DNA of 64,000 nucleotides from Saprospiraceae bacterium (lineage in GTDB: Bacteria; Bacteroidota; Bacteroidia; Chitinophagales; Saprospiraceae): positions 248,001 to 312,000 of the forward strand of contig JABAQQ010000011.1 in assembly GCA_019187225.1 (NCBI GenBank), read 5' to 3'. The position numbers were made by a program, and so were the translations under genes. The notes beneath the pieces were generated by a model. It worked only from the letters and a program-made list of their open reading frames with translations. It did not search any database and was not told the DNA's origin. Shown piece by piece: positions 6,926-15,323 of the stretch. The first letter of the stretch is position 1. Each line of letters opens with the position of its first letter.

Positions 6926-7846
6926 ATGAAAAAAATATACATTCTGTTACCTGCCTTTGTTTTGTTGTTGAACGCTGCTCCGCTCTTCGCCCAGGACGGC
7001 GATTTGTTATCCCTGCTGGACGACGAAGAAACGACCGACTATACCACCGCCACTTTTAAAACCACCCGCATTGTCAACGGGCATTCGGTCGAAAATGTCG
7101 GTGAAGGAGTGCTTGATTTTAAAATCTCGCACCGTTTTGCGCCCCTGCGTAACGGTATTTATGACATGATCGGTCTCGACGATGCCACCATCCGCCTCGG
7201 ACTCGATTATGGCATTACCGACCGTCTGATGGTGGGACTTGGCCGGAACAGCCTCGAAAAAATCGTGGACGGTTTTGCCAAATACAAGATACTGCGCCAA
7301 AGCACAGGCAAACGCAGCATACCCCTTACCATCTCCTATATGGCCGGTATGGAGATAAAAACAGTGAATTTCAAAGACCCTGAGCGCGACAACAAGTTTT
7401 CCGACAGGTTGTATTTTGCCCACCAGGTGCTCATCGGGCGCAAGTTCAGCGAGCGCTTGTCGTTCCAGGTGATGCCTACACTCGTGCACCGCAACCTGAC
7501 GACCACACCGGACGACAAAAACGACGTTTTTTCCATTGGGGCTGCCGGCCGCATCAAACTTTCCCGCCGCATCACCATCAACGGCGAATACTATTTCGTG
7601 CCCGACGGACAAGTGGCAACGCCTTATGCCAATTGCCTCGCCATCGGTTTTGAGATCGAGACAGGCGGCCACGTGTTCCAGTTGCATTTCACCAATTCCC
7701 CTTACATGAACTACACGGGTTTTATCACCCAAACCACGGAGGACTGGTTTTTCGAGAACAGCGAAGGCAAGATGATGAGCGGTGTCCGATTCGGATTCAA
7801 TATTTCAAGGGTATTCACGCTGAAAAAGCCGAAGGGGTTGGAGTGA
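6926..7846 (+). CDS. DUF5777 family outer-membrane beta-barrel protein
   Basis: A 306-residue protein with a clear signal peptide (MKKIYILLPAFVLLLNAAPLFAQ is cut near residue 23) and a body rich in alternating beta strands, ending in VRFGFNISRVFTLKKPKGLE. The segment ENVGEGVLDFKISHRFAPL and the GLDDATIRLGLDYGITDRLMVGLGR repeat identify it as DUF5777, a barrel found in Bacteroidota beside YceI and cytochrome-like lipoproteins. It may be the outer-membrane partner of the cassette that starts at 4433. Start chosen at ATG 6926, which gives the signal peptide. Confidence 0.82.
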   Translation: MKKIYILLPAFVLLLNAAPLFAQDGDLLSLLDDEETTDYTTATFKTTRIVNGHSVENVGEGVLDFKISHRFAPLRNGIYDMIGLDDATIRLGLDYGITDRLMVGLGRNSLEKIVDGFAKYKILRQSTGKRSIPLTISYMAGMEIKTVNFKDPERDNKFSDRLYFAHQVLIGRKFSERLSFQVMPTLVHRNLTTTPDDKNDVFSIGAAGRIKLSRRITINGEYYFVPDGQVATPYANCLAIGFEIETGGHVFQLHFTNSPYMNYTGFITQTTEDWFFENSEGKMMSGVRFGFNISRVFTLKKPKGLE

Positions 7847-7864
7847 GGTAGTTTGTTAAGAAAT

Positions 7865-7935
7865 AAACACATAGGCACATAGAACACATAGTTTATTGGC
7901 TTTCAATGCTATGTGATCTATGTGCCTATGTGTTT
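7865..7935. repeat. 19-bp inverted repeat of ACACATAG words between convergent genes
   Basis: AAACACATAGGCACATAGA (7865-7883) and TCTATGTGCCTATGTGTTT (7917-7935) match perfectly as inverted repeats. The block lies between two convergent genes and could end both transcripts. The same word family is found inside the element at 884-1043. Confidence 0.85.
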
Positions 7936-7950
7936 AATACTATTTGTTAC

Positions 7951-10716
7951 TTACTGCACTAAAAACTGCTGTGTCGCTTTCCCGTACGGCATTTCCAGTG
8001 TAGCGAAAAAAACACCGGCACTTTTCAGATCGCGGGTAAAGACGGGATAAGAACCCTGCCCGGCCTGATAATCCGTTTCCAGAGAATACACCTCTTGTCC
8101 CATCGCGTTGGCGATGCTTAGGCGACCACGCCCGGCCTGCGGCAGGTCGAAATGGAAGGTTATCTTGTCAGTGGCGGGATTGGGGGTAATGGAAAGATTG
8201 AAGTATTGTTGGTGGGCTTCTCCTGCTTTGCGCAACGGTGGCTTAGGGTCGTCTGAGCGTACCTCCAAAACGATGACCGCGTGGGTCAGGTCAACATCGC
8301 CTTGTTGAAAAAAAATACCGCGCTGGTTGCCAAGACGTTGTCGGAGTGCTTCGTGTGCCTGCTCAGAAACAATAAACCGTACGAGCTTGTAATCTGCCGA
8401 TTGTGTTGGATTAACTTCGACGACTTCAACCTCTGTAGTGTTGATGTGATGCATGTGCATGGATAGGTTTTGCCAAAGGCCTGTAATTTGCCTGGACGTC
8501 CCGGCAAAAGCCTTAAATCCGGTGAGCCGCAGCACATCGCCGGGCCTCAAACCCCTTTCGAGGAAGCGAATGAAATCCTCTTCTACACCCTCTTTACCCA
8601 CAGATATGCTGTGCCCTTTGTGTTCAATGACAAATTGCTGTAGTTCGATGGCTTGGTCGTTCTGAAAAAAGCGCGGTTTCAAGCGGCACATCTGAATGAT
8701 CTCTTTCGCTGTAAGTGAATGATTTTCAATCTGTACCGGTCGGTCGCCCATGATGTCTTCCTGACCCGGAGCCCGGAACCTGCACGCGTATTGTTTTAAA
8801 AAAGCGCCAGTGAAATCACCCCACGCTAAGCGGTAGTTGTTTTGTTCGCCACGTCGGAGCATGAGGCGTGGATCGCCATCGGGCACGAGTGTGAAAGAGG
8901 CACTTACAGAGGCATTGGGCCAACTCATTTCTGCCGGATTCGGTGCTGCCCAGTGAATGAGCACCACTATACCGGGCTGTATCTGTTCCCGTTTTGCTTC
9001 CAGGGATGCCCGCACCTGATCCATTGTCAGTGTCTCTTCGTTTATTTTTATGAGTATATTATTGCCGGGCATCACTACCATCAATCGCATCCTGTCGGGC
9101 AACAACTGGTCGCTCCAAAGGAGCGATGTGGTTGTATCTCTTTTTTCTTGCCGGGAAGTTCCTTCAGGCAACCTTGCAGTTGGGTCGGATTGCAGAATTT
9201 CCCAAAATTCCCGAACAGTGTAAAATTGCCTGTCGGGACTGTATTGAAGGCCGTCGGCTTTACCCCAAGTCAGTCTTGGACTGTCCTCAAAGGATATATC
9301 GGGATTTTCGGGCCAATTGATGCTCCCGCTCTGGAGTGATTTGACCCAGTCTGCTGCTTCCGTATTCAATGATAGCCGCACAGTAGCCATTTTTCCGTTT
9401 GGCAGTACCAATTTTTCCAGGAGGAGGTAATCTCCCCGGTGCAGCCCGGCGGAGAAATCTTCAAGTTCCTTGCGCCGGGCTGCATATACCGATTCGTTGT
9501 TGTAATCACTGCGAATGGTGAGATGGCCGAGAGAAAAGGAGACGTGTTGTTCCAACGATTGGCCATTCCAAATGCGAGGCTCGCGTTTAAGCGCTTCACG
9601 GAACTCTTCCGGCGAGATGTCGGCTTCGCCGGAATAAGTATCCGAAACGACTTCGTAGTAGATTTTGCATTGAATCGAACCCCAATAAAAATTGTAAACA
9701 GTAGGCTCTGCGCGAGTAGTCGGTTGTTCTGAAATGGTGAACGTTTGCAGCGTACCCGCATACTTTTCAACGGTTTGTACAACGTCACGAAAGGCCGCCG
9801 CCGCCGGTAGTTTTTCTATCAATCGAAAAGAGAACAGGAGCATCAGCGCCGCGAACAGCGGAAGGGCGAGGGCGTATTTGAGCCGGTAGAAAGGGCGGGA
9901 AGGGCGTCTGGCAAGCATAACGAGGCGATTTTTAATGAGTGAATGAAAGGTGTTCACCAGGCCAGGCTGTTTTTGTCTACCGGCTTGCTGACTTTGTACC
10001 AACAGAGAAGCATACTCGTATCGCTGCCGGGTCAGGCGCACCACATGATCGTCGGCAATGTACTCGTGCATGACGCACAGACTACGCCGGAAAGCGTGTA
10101 TGAAGGGATTGAACCAATACATGACAACCATCGCTTCCATCAGCAACACATCGAGGCTGTGCCATTGGCGCACGTGAACGAGTTCGTGTTCGAGTAAAAG
10201 CCTCTGTTTTTCAGGAGATTGGATGTTTTTATTCCAAAAAATATAGCCGAAAAACGAAGCTAGCGGCAACGGGTCCGCATCTGAGACGGACACTTCTATA
10301 TCTCCAGCCTGCGCCCGCCGGCAACGACGGATCATCCGCCACAAATACCACATCTTAATGGCCAGCCCTATCGCCAACAAACCCGCGCCTGCCAGGTAAA
10401 CCCACCACAATACCTCTCCCAGCGACAGCGACCACCCTTGCGCTACGGGTTGCGACAGCGTATGGCGTACAGCCACCGGCGCAGTCTGTACTTGCCCGAC
10501 CAGCAGGGGCAGGTCAATCGATGTGGCAGGTGCAAGGGACTCACGCGGATGCGACTCCAGGCGGATTTTCAGGAGAGGCAGTCCCAGCGCCAACAACGGC
10601 GACACCAGCAGGTAAGCGCGGTTCCATTGAAAAAATGTCTCCCTGCGGAGCGCTACCCAGTAAAACGCGTACAGGCAGGCAAGGCAAAATGCAGATTCGA
10701 GGATGTATTGTATCAT
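7951..10716 (-). CDS. M56 (BlaR1-like) membrane metalloprotease with C-terminal T9SS sorting-like domain
   Basis: A 921-residue membrane protein. Residues 1-135 hold three to four membrane helices. The M56 zinc protease core follows, with HELVH (177-181) and the third ligand in HEYIADD (217-223). A further helix (about 280-302) leads to a long periplasmic part. Two related periplasmic segments share a GD-x-L motif (HRGDYLLLEKL; RPGDVLRLTGF). The last 80 residues (SITPNPATDKITF to the end) look like a type IX secretion sorting domain of type A. In BlaR1/MecR1 relatives ligand sensing outside activates the protease, which inactivates the BlaI repressor. The blaI-type gene lies just upstream (35 bp). 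A sorting domain on an inner-membrane protein is odd; it may act as a plain beta-sandwich. Confidence 0.88.
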   Translation of the reverse strand: MIQYILESAFCLACLYAFYWVALRRETFFQWNRAYLLVSPLLALGLPLLKIRLESHPRESLAPATSIDLPLLVGQVQTAPVAVRHTLSQPVAQGWSLSLGEVLWWVYLAGAGLLAIGLAIKMWYLWRMIRRCRRAQAGDIEVSVSDADPLPLASFFGYIFWNKNIQSPEKQRLLLEHELVHVRQWHSLDVLLMEAMVVMYWFNPFIHAFRRSLCVMHEYIADDHVVRLTRQRYEYASLLVQSQQAGRQKQPGLVNTFHSLIKNRLVMLARRPSRPFYRLKYALALPLFAALMLLFSFRLIEKLPAAAAFRDVVQTVEKYAGTLQTFTISEQPTTRAEPTVYNFYWGSIQCKIYYEVVSDTYSGEADISPEEFREALKREPRIWNGQSLEQHVSFSLGHLTIRSDYNNESVYAARRKELEDFSAGLHRGDYLLLEKLVLPNGKMATVRLSLNTEAADWVKSLQSGSINWPENPDISFEDSPRLTWGKADGLQYSPDRQFYTVREFWEILQSDPTARLPEGTSRQEKRDTTTSLLWSDQLLPDRMRLMVVMPGNNILIKINEETLTMDQVRASLEAKREQIQPGIVVLIHWAAPNPAEMSWPNASVSASFTLVPDGDPRLMLRRGEQNNYRLAWGDFTGAFLKQYACRFRAPGQEDIMGDRPVQIENHSLTAKEIIQMCRLKPRFFQNDQAIELQQFVIEHKGHSISVGKEGVEEDFIRFLERGLRPGDVLRLTGFKAFAGTSRQITGLWQNLSMHMHHINTTEVEVVEVNPTQSADYKLVRFIVSEQAHEALRQRLGNQRGIFFQQGDVDLTHAVIVLEVRSDDPKPPLRKAGEAHQQYFNLSITPNPATDKITFHFDLPQAGRGRLSIANAMGQEVYSLETDYQAGQGSYPVFTRDLKSAGVFFATLEMPYGKATQQFLVQ

Positions 10717-10748
10717 AAGGGAAGGATGGGCAGGTAAAAAAATGGAGC

Positions 10749-11114
10749 CTATTGGCCGGAATCCGATTTTTTGATCTCCTCCAGAAGCCTGCTCAGATCA
10801 TCGGGCGCCACATTTTCTTCTTTGACAAAATAGGAGAGCAATGCCGAAGGAGAACCGCCGAAATAGTTGTCCATAAAACTGCGGAAAGCATTGGCCCGAT
10901 AGTCCTCTTTTTTCAGAATGGGGAAATAGCGATGCGTTTTGCCAAAGGCTTCATAGCCGACAAATCCTTCCGCCACGAGTTTGCGGACAATGGAAGATAC
11001 CGTATTATAAGGCGGTTTTTCTTCCATTTCGTTCAGAATGTCATTCACAAACGCCCGTTCCAGCCGCCATAGGATGGTCATTACTTCTTCTTCTTTGTGT
11101 GTGAATCGTCGCAT
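10749..11114 (-). CDS. BlaI/MecI/CopY family repressor
   Basis: A 121-residue winged-helix repressor. The N-terminal half (THKEEEVMTILWRLERAFVNDIL to VSSIVRKLVAEGFVGYEAFGKTHRYFP) is the DNA-binding domain; the C-terminal half is the dimerisation and cleavage region. It is the first gene of a two-gene operon with the M56 protease. In known systems the repressor blocks its own operon until the membrane protease triggers its cleavage. Two near-palindromes upstream (11181-11193, 11219-11231) are likely operators. No beta-lactamase gene is adjacent, so the regulated target is unknown. Confidence 0.92.
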   Translation of the reverse strand: MRRFTHKEEEVMTILWRLERAFVNDILNEMEEKPPYNTVSSIVRKLVAEGFVGYEAFGKTHRYFPILKKEDYRANAFRSFMDNYFGGSPSALLSYFVKEENVAPDDLSRLLEEIKKSDSGQ

Positions 11115-11180
11115 GGTTTCGCTTTCGTTAAATATCAGGAGTAGAACCGATACTGGTCTTTTGATGAAGCAAAGGTTATA

Positions 11181-11231
11181 ACTAAAATTTAGTTTTGCAA
11201 CTATTTTATCGTTTTACAACGAAATTTTAGT
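11181..11231 (-). promoter_or_regulatory. Twin dyad operator for the BlaI-type repressor
   Basis: ACTAAAATTTAGT (11181-11193) is a perfect odd palindrome (ACTAAA-A-TTTAGT). ACGAAATTTTAGT (11219-11231) is the same with one mismatch. They lie 38 bp apart, centre to centre, 67 to 117 bp upstream of the repressor start codon. Position and symmetry fit an autoregulated BlaI-type operator; the binding itself is inferred. Confidence 0.6.
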
Positions 11232-11273
11232 CAAAATAAATTTTAATTCATTGAATATGAATGTATTGTGAGA

Positions 11274-12422
11274 TCAGATTTTGTTCAGCGTCAACTCCGC
11301 CCCTTCTTGTCCCACCAGCGTCCCAATGGCCACACCCATACCGCTGAGCCGGATGGCCACCGTCACATTGGGCGAGATGCGTTCTACGATGGGCTTTTTC
11401 ACTGGGCCGAGGCCGAGGATACCCGTCCACCACGAATCCACTTCCACTGGGTGATCTGGGCAAATGACCGTTTCGAGTAATTCGACCAAAGCCTTGCGGA
11501 TCAGTTCATTGCCTCCAAAATCGTCCGTTTTTTCTTTTTCCATGTCGAGGTTCCTTCCCCCACCGAGCAGGATACGGCCGTCAATGTTGCGGAAATAAAA
11601 ATAACCACGGTCGTAGTGGAAACAGCCCTCCACCGCAAGACCGGGGATGGGTTTTGTGATCAAAACCTGGTTGCGCGCCGGGTAAACGTCGGCCAGAGGG
11701 AGCAATCGTTTGGCAAATCCGTTGACGGCGATCAAAACTTTCGGCACACGGATCATCCAGCTGGATTCGGTTTCCAATTCCACACCTTGAGAGGTGTCGT
11801 GGAAGTCTTTGATAATAAAACCGTTGAAAATATGAACGCCCTTTTCAATTGCCTTTTTCAGCAGCGCCGACATCATTTTCCCGGTGTGCACCTGACCTTC
11901 GGGCTGGTTCAGGATCAGGTGTTTTACGCCGCGAAAACCGAAACGCTGGAGCCGCTCGTCCACTACTTTGTACACCTCCGGATGGCCGGTGATCCTCCCG
12001 ATCTTTTGATTGAAATCGTGGATGCGTTCCCGGCATTGTTGGAAAATCGCTTCTTCCGCTTCCGTGAACATTTCGTAGCCACCCAACATTTGAAAATCGA
12101 GGTGAGTGTCGCCTACGAGCGCGCGCAGGCGTTGCAGGCCGCGCCAGCGTTTTTCCACGACGGTTAGCACATCGTCCTCGCTCATGTGGGTGAGGTCGTC
12201 GAGCAGTTCGGTCATGGAGCCAAAGCAGGCAAAACCCGCGTTCCGGGTACTGGCGCCGATGGGCAAAGGGCCGCGTTCGAGCACGGCAACCTGTAATGCG
12301 GGGTCGAGCGTTTTAAGGTGAATTGCTGCTGCCAGCCCGACGATGCCGCTGCCGATGACCGCTACATCGAGGTTCTTGAAAAAGGATTCGTGTTCCCAGT
12401 AACTCAAGTCGTATTGTATCAT
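11274..12422 (-). CDS. FAD-dependent amino acid oxidase-like protein (DAO family)
   Basis: A 382-residue flavoenzyme with the ADP-binding VAVIGSGIVGLAAAIHL motif near residue 20, a family NAGFACFGS segment after the flavin-binding ERGPLPIGAS part, and the C-terminal glycine-rich SGMGVAIGTLVGQ that contacts the flavin. This is the D-amino acid oxidase/glycine oxidase superfamily, which oxidises amines to imines with release of hydrogen peroxide or transfer to a carrier. The substrate cannot be told. The gene stands alone. A MITE-like repeat (12471-12580) lies just upstream. Confidence 0.85.
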   Translation of the reverse strand: MIQYDLSYWEHESFFKNLDVAVIGSGIVGLAAAIHLKTLDPALQVAVLERGPLPIGASTRNAGFACFGSMTELLDDLTHMSEDDVLTVVEKRWRGLQRLRALVGDTHLDFQMLGGYEMFTEAEEAIFQQCRERIHDFNQKIGRITGHPEVYKVVDERLQRFGFRGVKHLILNQPEGQVHTGKMMSALLKKAIEKGVHIFNGFIIKDFHDTSQGVELETESSWMIRVPKVLIAVNGFAKRLLPLADVYPARNQVLITKPIPGLAVEGCFHYDRGYFYFRNIDGRILLGGGRNLDMEKEKTDDFGGNELIRKALVELLETVICPDHPVEVDSWWTGILGLGPVKKPIVERISPNVTVAIRLSGMGVAIGTLVGQEGAELTLNKI

Positions 12423-12470
12423 GATGGATTTGTTATACTCGAATGATTCGATTTTTTAGATTAAATCCGA

Positions 12471-12580
12471 TCAAGTAAGCGGACAAAATAAATCGACATT
12501 GGACATTGGACGTTTGACCCTGACAACCAATCATTTGGTCAAATGTCCAATGTCAAAAATCCATTGTCCATGTACTTAAC
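12471..12580. mobile_element. MITE-like palindromic repeat, copy 1
   Basis: About 105 bp with ends of the type AAGTAAGCGGACAAAATAA and an inner inverted pair GACATTGGACATTGGACGTTTGACC / GGTCAAATGTCCAATGTC around CTGACAACCAATCATTT. A close copy is at 62196-62297. The remainder of the 328-bp gap between the oxidase and vanW-like genes shows no gene; a short frame there runs into the vanW-like gene and has no support. Confidence 0.7.
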
Positions 12581-12750
12581 TCGATTGAATATCAATGCTT
12601 TGGTGTGGGTTCTCGTTCAAAACCTCTCTGCGCTGGCTATATTTTGTTGATTGATCGAAATGATTGATATTTCCCCGGAAATTAATTTTTATGACCTTCA
12701 TGACAAATGGCCTCTAATGACTTCAATGGCCACATATATCAATATAGAAA

Positions 12751-13572
12751 ATGACTGCAAAGACGATGACTCCCCCCGTTCACCGCTCACCCCTGCGCCG
12801 CCGCCTGGGGCGCTGGTGTTATATTCAAAAACGGCGTTTGGTGTGGTTGCTGGAAAATAAAAAATGGGCGACACAGATAGTAGGTCCGCTTAATATCCTT
12901 GTATTTCAACACAATACACCTCTTCTGCGGCAGTTGAAAGACGTGGAAATGTACCTGCAACACAACAAGGTGACCAATCTGCGATTGGCGGCAGCGAAGA
13001 TAAACGGCCTCGTGATTCGACCGGGAGAAACATTTTCATTCTGGAAAACGGTGGGCAACCCGACGGCGCGGCGCGGTTATCTCGAAGGACTGGTGCTGGA
13101 GAACGGCAAAATCGGCAAAGGCGTTGGCGGCGGTTTGTGCCAGATGGGCAACCTGTTATATTGGATGGCGCTGCACAGCCCGCTTACCGTGACCGAACGC
13201 TGGCGGCATAGCTACGACGTGTTCCCCGACGCAGGCCGGATCTTGCCCTTCGGCTCCGGTGCGACCCTGGCGTACAATTACATTGACCTTCAATTCCGCA
13301 ATGATACCCGGCACTGCTTTCAACTTCGCGTATGGCTTTCCGAAACGCAGCTCTGCGGCGAAATCCGCAGTTCCGAACCACTTGCCGAACGCTACGAAGT
13401 CTTCGAACAGGAGCATGTCATCCGCCACGAACCCTGGGGTGGGTATTCGCGGCACAACCGCATCGCACGGTGGGTTTATTGCGTCCAAACCAACGAGCTG
13501 CTCCGCGAGGAGCCTGTGACGGAAAACCACGCACTGATGATGTACCAGCCTTTTTTGGAAGGTAAACGGTAG
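12751..13572 (+). CDS. VanW family protein
   Basis: A 273-residue protein of the VanW family. The family core is visible: VIRPGETFSFWKTVGNPTARRGY (about 87-109), GKGVGGGLCQMGNLLYWMALHSPL with its conserved Cys, then ERWRHSYDVFPDAGRILPFGSGATLAYNYIDLQF. VanW is found in some vancomycin-resistance clusters but most members, as here, stand alone and have no known biochemical role. There is no vanA/vanB-type ligase nearby, so resistance should not be inferred. No signal peptide is seen; the start is basic (RRRLGRWCYIQKRRL). Confidence 0.88.
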   Translation: MTAKTMTPPVHRSPLRRRLGRWCYIQKRRLVWLLENKKWATQIVGPLNILVFQHNTPLLRQLKDVEMYLQHNKVTNLRLAAAKINGLVIRPGETFSFWKTVGNPTARRGYLEGLVLENGKIGKGVGGGLCQMGNLLYWMALHSPLTVTERWRHSYDVFPDAGRILPFGSGATLAYNYIDLQFRNDTRHCFQLRVWLSETQLCGEIRSSEPLAERYEVFEQEHVIRHEPWGGYSRHNRIARWVYCVQTNELLREEPVTENHALMMYQPFLEGKR

Positions 13573-13578
13573 GCGGTT

Positions 13579-13608
13579 TACCCGCCGAAGCCTTTGCGAA
13601 GGCGGGTA
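13579..13608. repeat. REP-like palindrome TACCCGCC...GGCGGGTA, copy 1
   Basis: TACCCGCC (13579-13586) pairs with GGCGGGTA (13601-13608), with CGAAGC/GCGAAG-type symmetry inside. A near copy with the same inner sequence lies at 55051-55080. Such dispersed GC-rich hairpins are typical REP elements. This one follows the vanW-like stop codon and may terminate it. Confidence 0.7.
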
Positions 13609-13614
13609 GATGGG

Positions 13615-13645
13615 TTGACGGTAAACTTTGGAGGTGTTACATTTG
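13615..13645 (+). promoter_or_regulatory. Promoter for the DUF4293 gene
   Basis: TTG at 13615-13617, a 20-bp spacer, and TACATTTG at 13638-13645 fit the Bacteroidota -33/-7 pattern. The DUF4293 start codon lies 69 bp beyond the -7 element. Confidence 0.65.
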
Positions 13646-13714
13646 CCGCCACAAATCAACGGATCACAAGACCCACATATCCCCAAGTCCGCATTTCAAC
13701 ACATCAACAATACC

Positions 13715-14164
13715 ATGATCCAACGCATACAAACCATTTTTCTTCTGATCGCTGCTGCTGCCGGTTTCGGCCAGTTTGCGGCGCCTTATCTGAGTACGGA
13801 ACCGGGTAATCCGGCTGCCACTTTGCCCGCGCTTGCCGACAATGTGGTCAATCCTATGGACAACCCCGGCTTGCTGGGGCTGTGTATTTTAAGCGGAGTT
13901 GTTTCCATCGCGGCTGTTTTTTTATTCAGGAACCGTCCCCTGCAGGCGCGGCTGGCGGGTGGGGCCGGAATTGCTTCGATCTTGCTGGCAGCACTGGCTG
14001 GCTTTGTCGTTTTTCAGACGGTTCAGCAACTACCGGCAGATGGCAAAATTGCCTATGGAGCCGGCCTGGCGCTACCTGTCGCAGCAATGGTATTCAACTT
14101 TCTGGCGGCCCGCTTTATCCGGAAGGACGAAAATTTGGTGCGTTCGGCGGACAGGCTTCGGTAG
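13715..14164 (+). CDS. DUF4293 family membrane protein
   Basis: A 149-residue protein with four predicted membrane helices, beginning with the family's characteristic MIQRIQTIFLLIAAAAG. DUF4293 is a conserved Bacteroidota protein of unknown function. The upstream part of the frame (from 13628) lacks homology, and ATG 13715 gives the canonical N-terminus. It is convergent with psuG with only 7 bp between the stop codons. Confidence 0.88.
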   Translation: MIQRIQTIFLLIAAAAGFGQFAAPYLSTEPGNPAATLPALADNVVNPMDNPGLLGLCILSGVVSIAAVFLFRNRPLQARLAGGAGIASILLAALAGFVVFQTVQQLPADGKIAYGAGLALPVAAMVFNFLAARFIRKDENLVRSADRLR

Positions 14165-14171
14165 GATTGTT

Positions 14172-15092
14172 TCAGGATACCTTTTCCAGCGCCACTGCGA
14201 TTTCTCCCGCCAGTTGCGCATTGTTCAACACCAGCCGGATGTTGGCCTCCAGGCTGCTTCCGCCCGTCAGTTGTTCGATTCTCGATAGTAGAAAGGGGGT
14301 GATCGCTTTGCCGCGAATGTCGTTCCGGTCGGCTTCCTGCAATGCTTCGGCAATGACGTGTTGCATCACTCCGGCGTCAAGTTGGTGCGCCTCAGGCACG
14401 GGGTTGGCGATGACTGCGCCGCCGCGCAATCCTATCTGCCATTTGACGTGCAACAAACGGGCAATCTCTTCTGCCGAATCGAGTCGGTAGTCCACACCGA
14501 ACCCGCTTTTCCGGCTGTAAAATGCGGGAAATTCCTCAGTGCGATAACCGATCACGGGGACGCCGAAAGTTTCAAGATATTCCAGAGTCAGGCCCAGATC
14601 AAGAATGCTTTTGGCGCCGGCGCTCACGACGGCGACGGGCGTTTGTGCCAATTCCTGTAGGTCGGCGGAAATATCCATCGTCGTGGCGGCGCCCCGGTGC
14701 ACACCGCCGATGCCGCCGGTGGCGAATATCCGGATGCCCGCGAGATGCGCGATGATCATGGTGGACGCCACCGTCGTTGCGCCGTTTTTCCCCTGACTGA
14801 GGAGGAATGGCAGATCGCGGCGACTTGCTTTGGCGACGGCAGCGCCCTCTTTGCCCAATAATTCTATTTCAGCCGCCATCAGGCCGGCTTTCAGTTTGCC
14901 GCCGACCACGGCGCAGGTCGCGGGAATCGCCCCAGTCGAGCGCACGGTTTTTTCTACCAGCAAGGCGGTTTCCACATTTTTAGGGAAAGGCATGCCATGG
15001 GCGATGATCGTGCTTTCGAGCGCTACCACGGGGCGGTGGTCTTCAAGGGCGGCACGCACTTCTGGAGCACATAGAAGGAGAGCATTGGGCAT
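14172..15092 (-). CDS. psuG: Pseudouridine-5'-phosphate glycosidase
   Basis: PsuG splits the C-C glycosidic bond of pseudouridine 5'-phosphate to uracil and ribose 5-phosphate, the second step of pseudouridine salvage. The 306-residue protein lines up with E. coli YeiN at a constant offset of five: Glu26, Lys88, His132, Asp144 and Lys161 correspond to the known Glu31, Lys93, His137, Asp149 and the Schiff-base Lys166. ESTIIAHGMPFP (26-37) and SAGAKSILD (157-165) are the surrounding motifs. A sugar kinase of the PfkB family lies divergently across the tRNA at 15324 and could be its pseudouridine kinase partner, though that is inference. Confidence 0.95.
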   Translation of the reverse strand: MPNALLLCAPEVRAALEDHRPVVALESTIIAHGMPFPKNVETALLVEKTVRSTGAIPATCAVVGGKLKAGLMAAEIELLGKEGAAVAKASRRDLPFLLSQGKNGATTVASTMIIAHLAGIRIFATGGIGGVHRGAATTMDISADLQELAQTPVAVVSAGAKSILDLGLTLEYLETFGVPVIGYRTEEFPAFYSRKSGFGVDYRLDSAEEIARLLHVKWQIGLRGGAVIANPVPEAHQLDAGVMQHVIAEALQEADRNDIRGKAITPFLLSRIEQLTGGSSLEANIRLVLNNAQLAGEIAVALEKVS

Positions 15093-15117
15093 TTTTAAAA
15101 TTTTTCAGGAACAAAGG

Positions 15118-15149
15118 TTGGATTTTTTCATCGCGTGAAAGTACCTTTG
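15118..15149 (+). promoter_or_regulatory. Promoter of tRNA-Asn
   Basis: TTG (15118-15120), 21-bp spacer, TACCTTTG (15142-15149). This is a textbook Bacteroidota promoter; the mature tRNA begins 20 bp after the -7 element. Confidence 0.8.
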
Positions 15150-15169
15150 CCCCGCTTTTGAAAAAAGCA

Positions 15170-15243
15170 GCCTCATTAGCTCAGTCGGTTAGAGCGGCGG
15201 ACTGTTAATCCGTAGGTCCAAGGTTCAAGTCCTTGATGAGGCG
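15170..15243 (+). tRNA. tRNA-Asn (anticodon GUU)
   Basis: A 74-base cloverleaf. Acceptor stem GCCTCAT (15170-15176) pairs with ATGAGGC (15236-15242), discriminator G. D stem GCTC/GAGC, anticodon stem GCGGA/TCCGT with loop CTGTTAA (anticodon GTT), T arm with GGTTCAAGTCC. CCA is not encoded. A terminator follows within 6 bp. Confidence 0.97.
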
Positions 15244-15249
15244 CAGAGA

Positions 15250-15276
15250 GCCACCGCAAGCGCGGTGGCTTTTTTG
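15250..15276 (+). terminator. Intrinsic terminator of tRNA-Asn
   Basis: GCCACCGC-AAGC-GCGGTGGC (15250-15269) is a perfect 8-bp stem with a 4-base loop, followed by TTTTTTG. Classic rho-independent terminator. Confidence 0.93.
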
Positions 15277-15323
15277 TTTCCTTTGCAATACAACCCACAT
15301 ATCCACTATTCAACTTCCTGATA

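Noticed and set aside
7951-11114. Beta-lactam resistance operon
   Set aside because: BlaI and M56 genes are present but no beta-lactamase or PBP2a gene; many Bacteroidota have such pairs with other targets.
12751-13572. Vancomycin resistance gene
   Set aside because: VanW-family proteins are widespread without resistance; no vanHAX-type genes are nearby.
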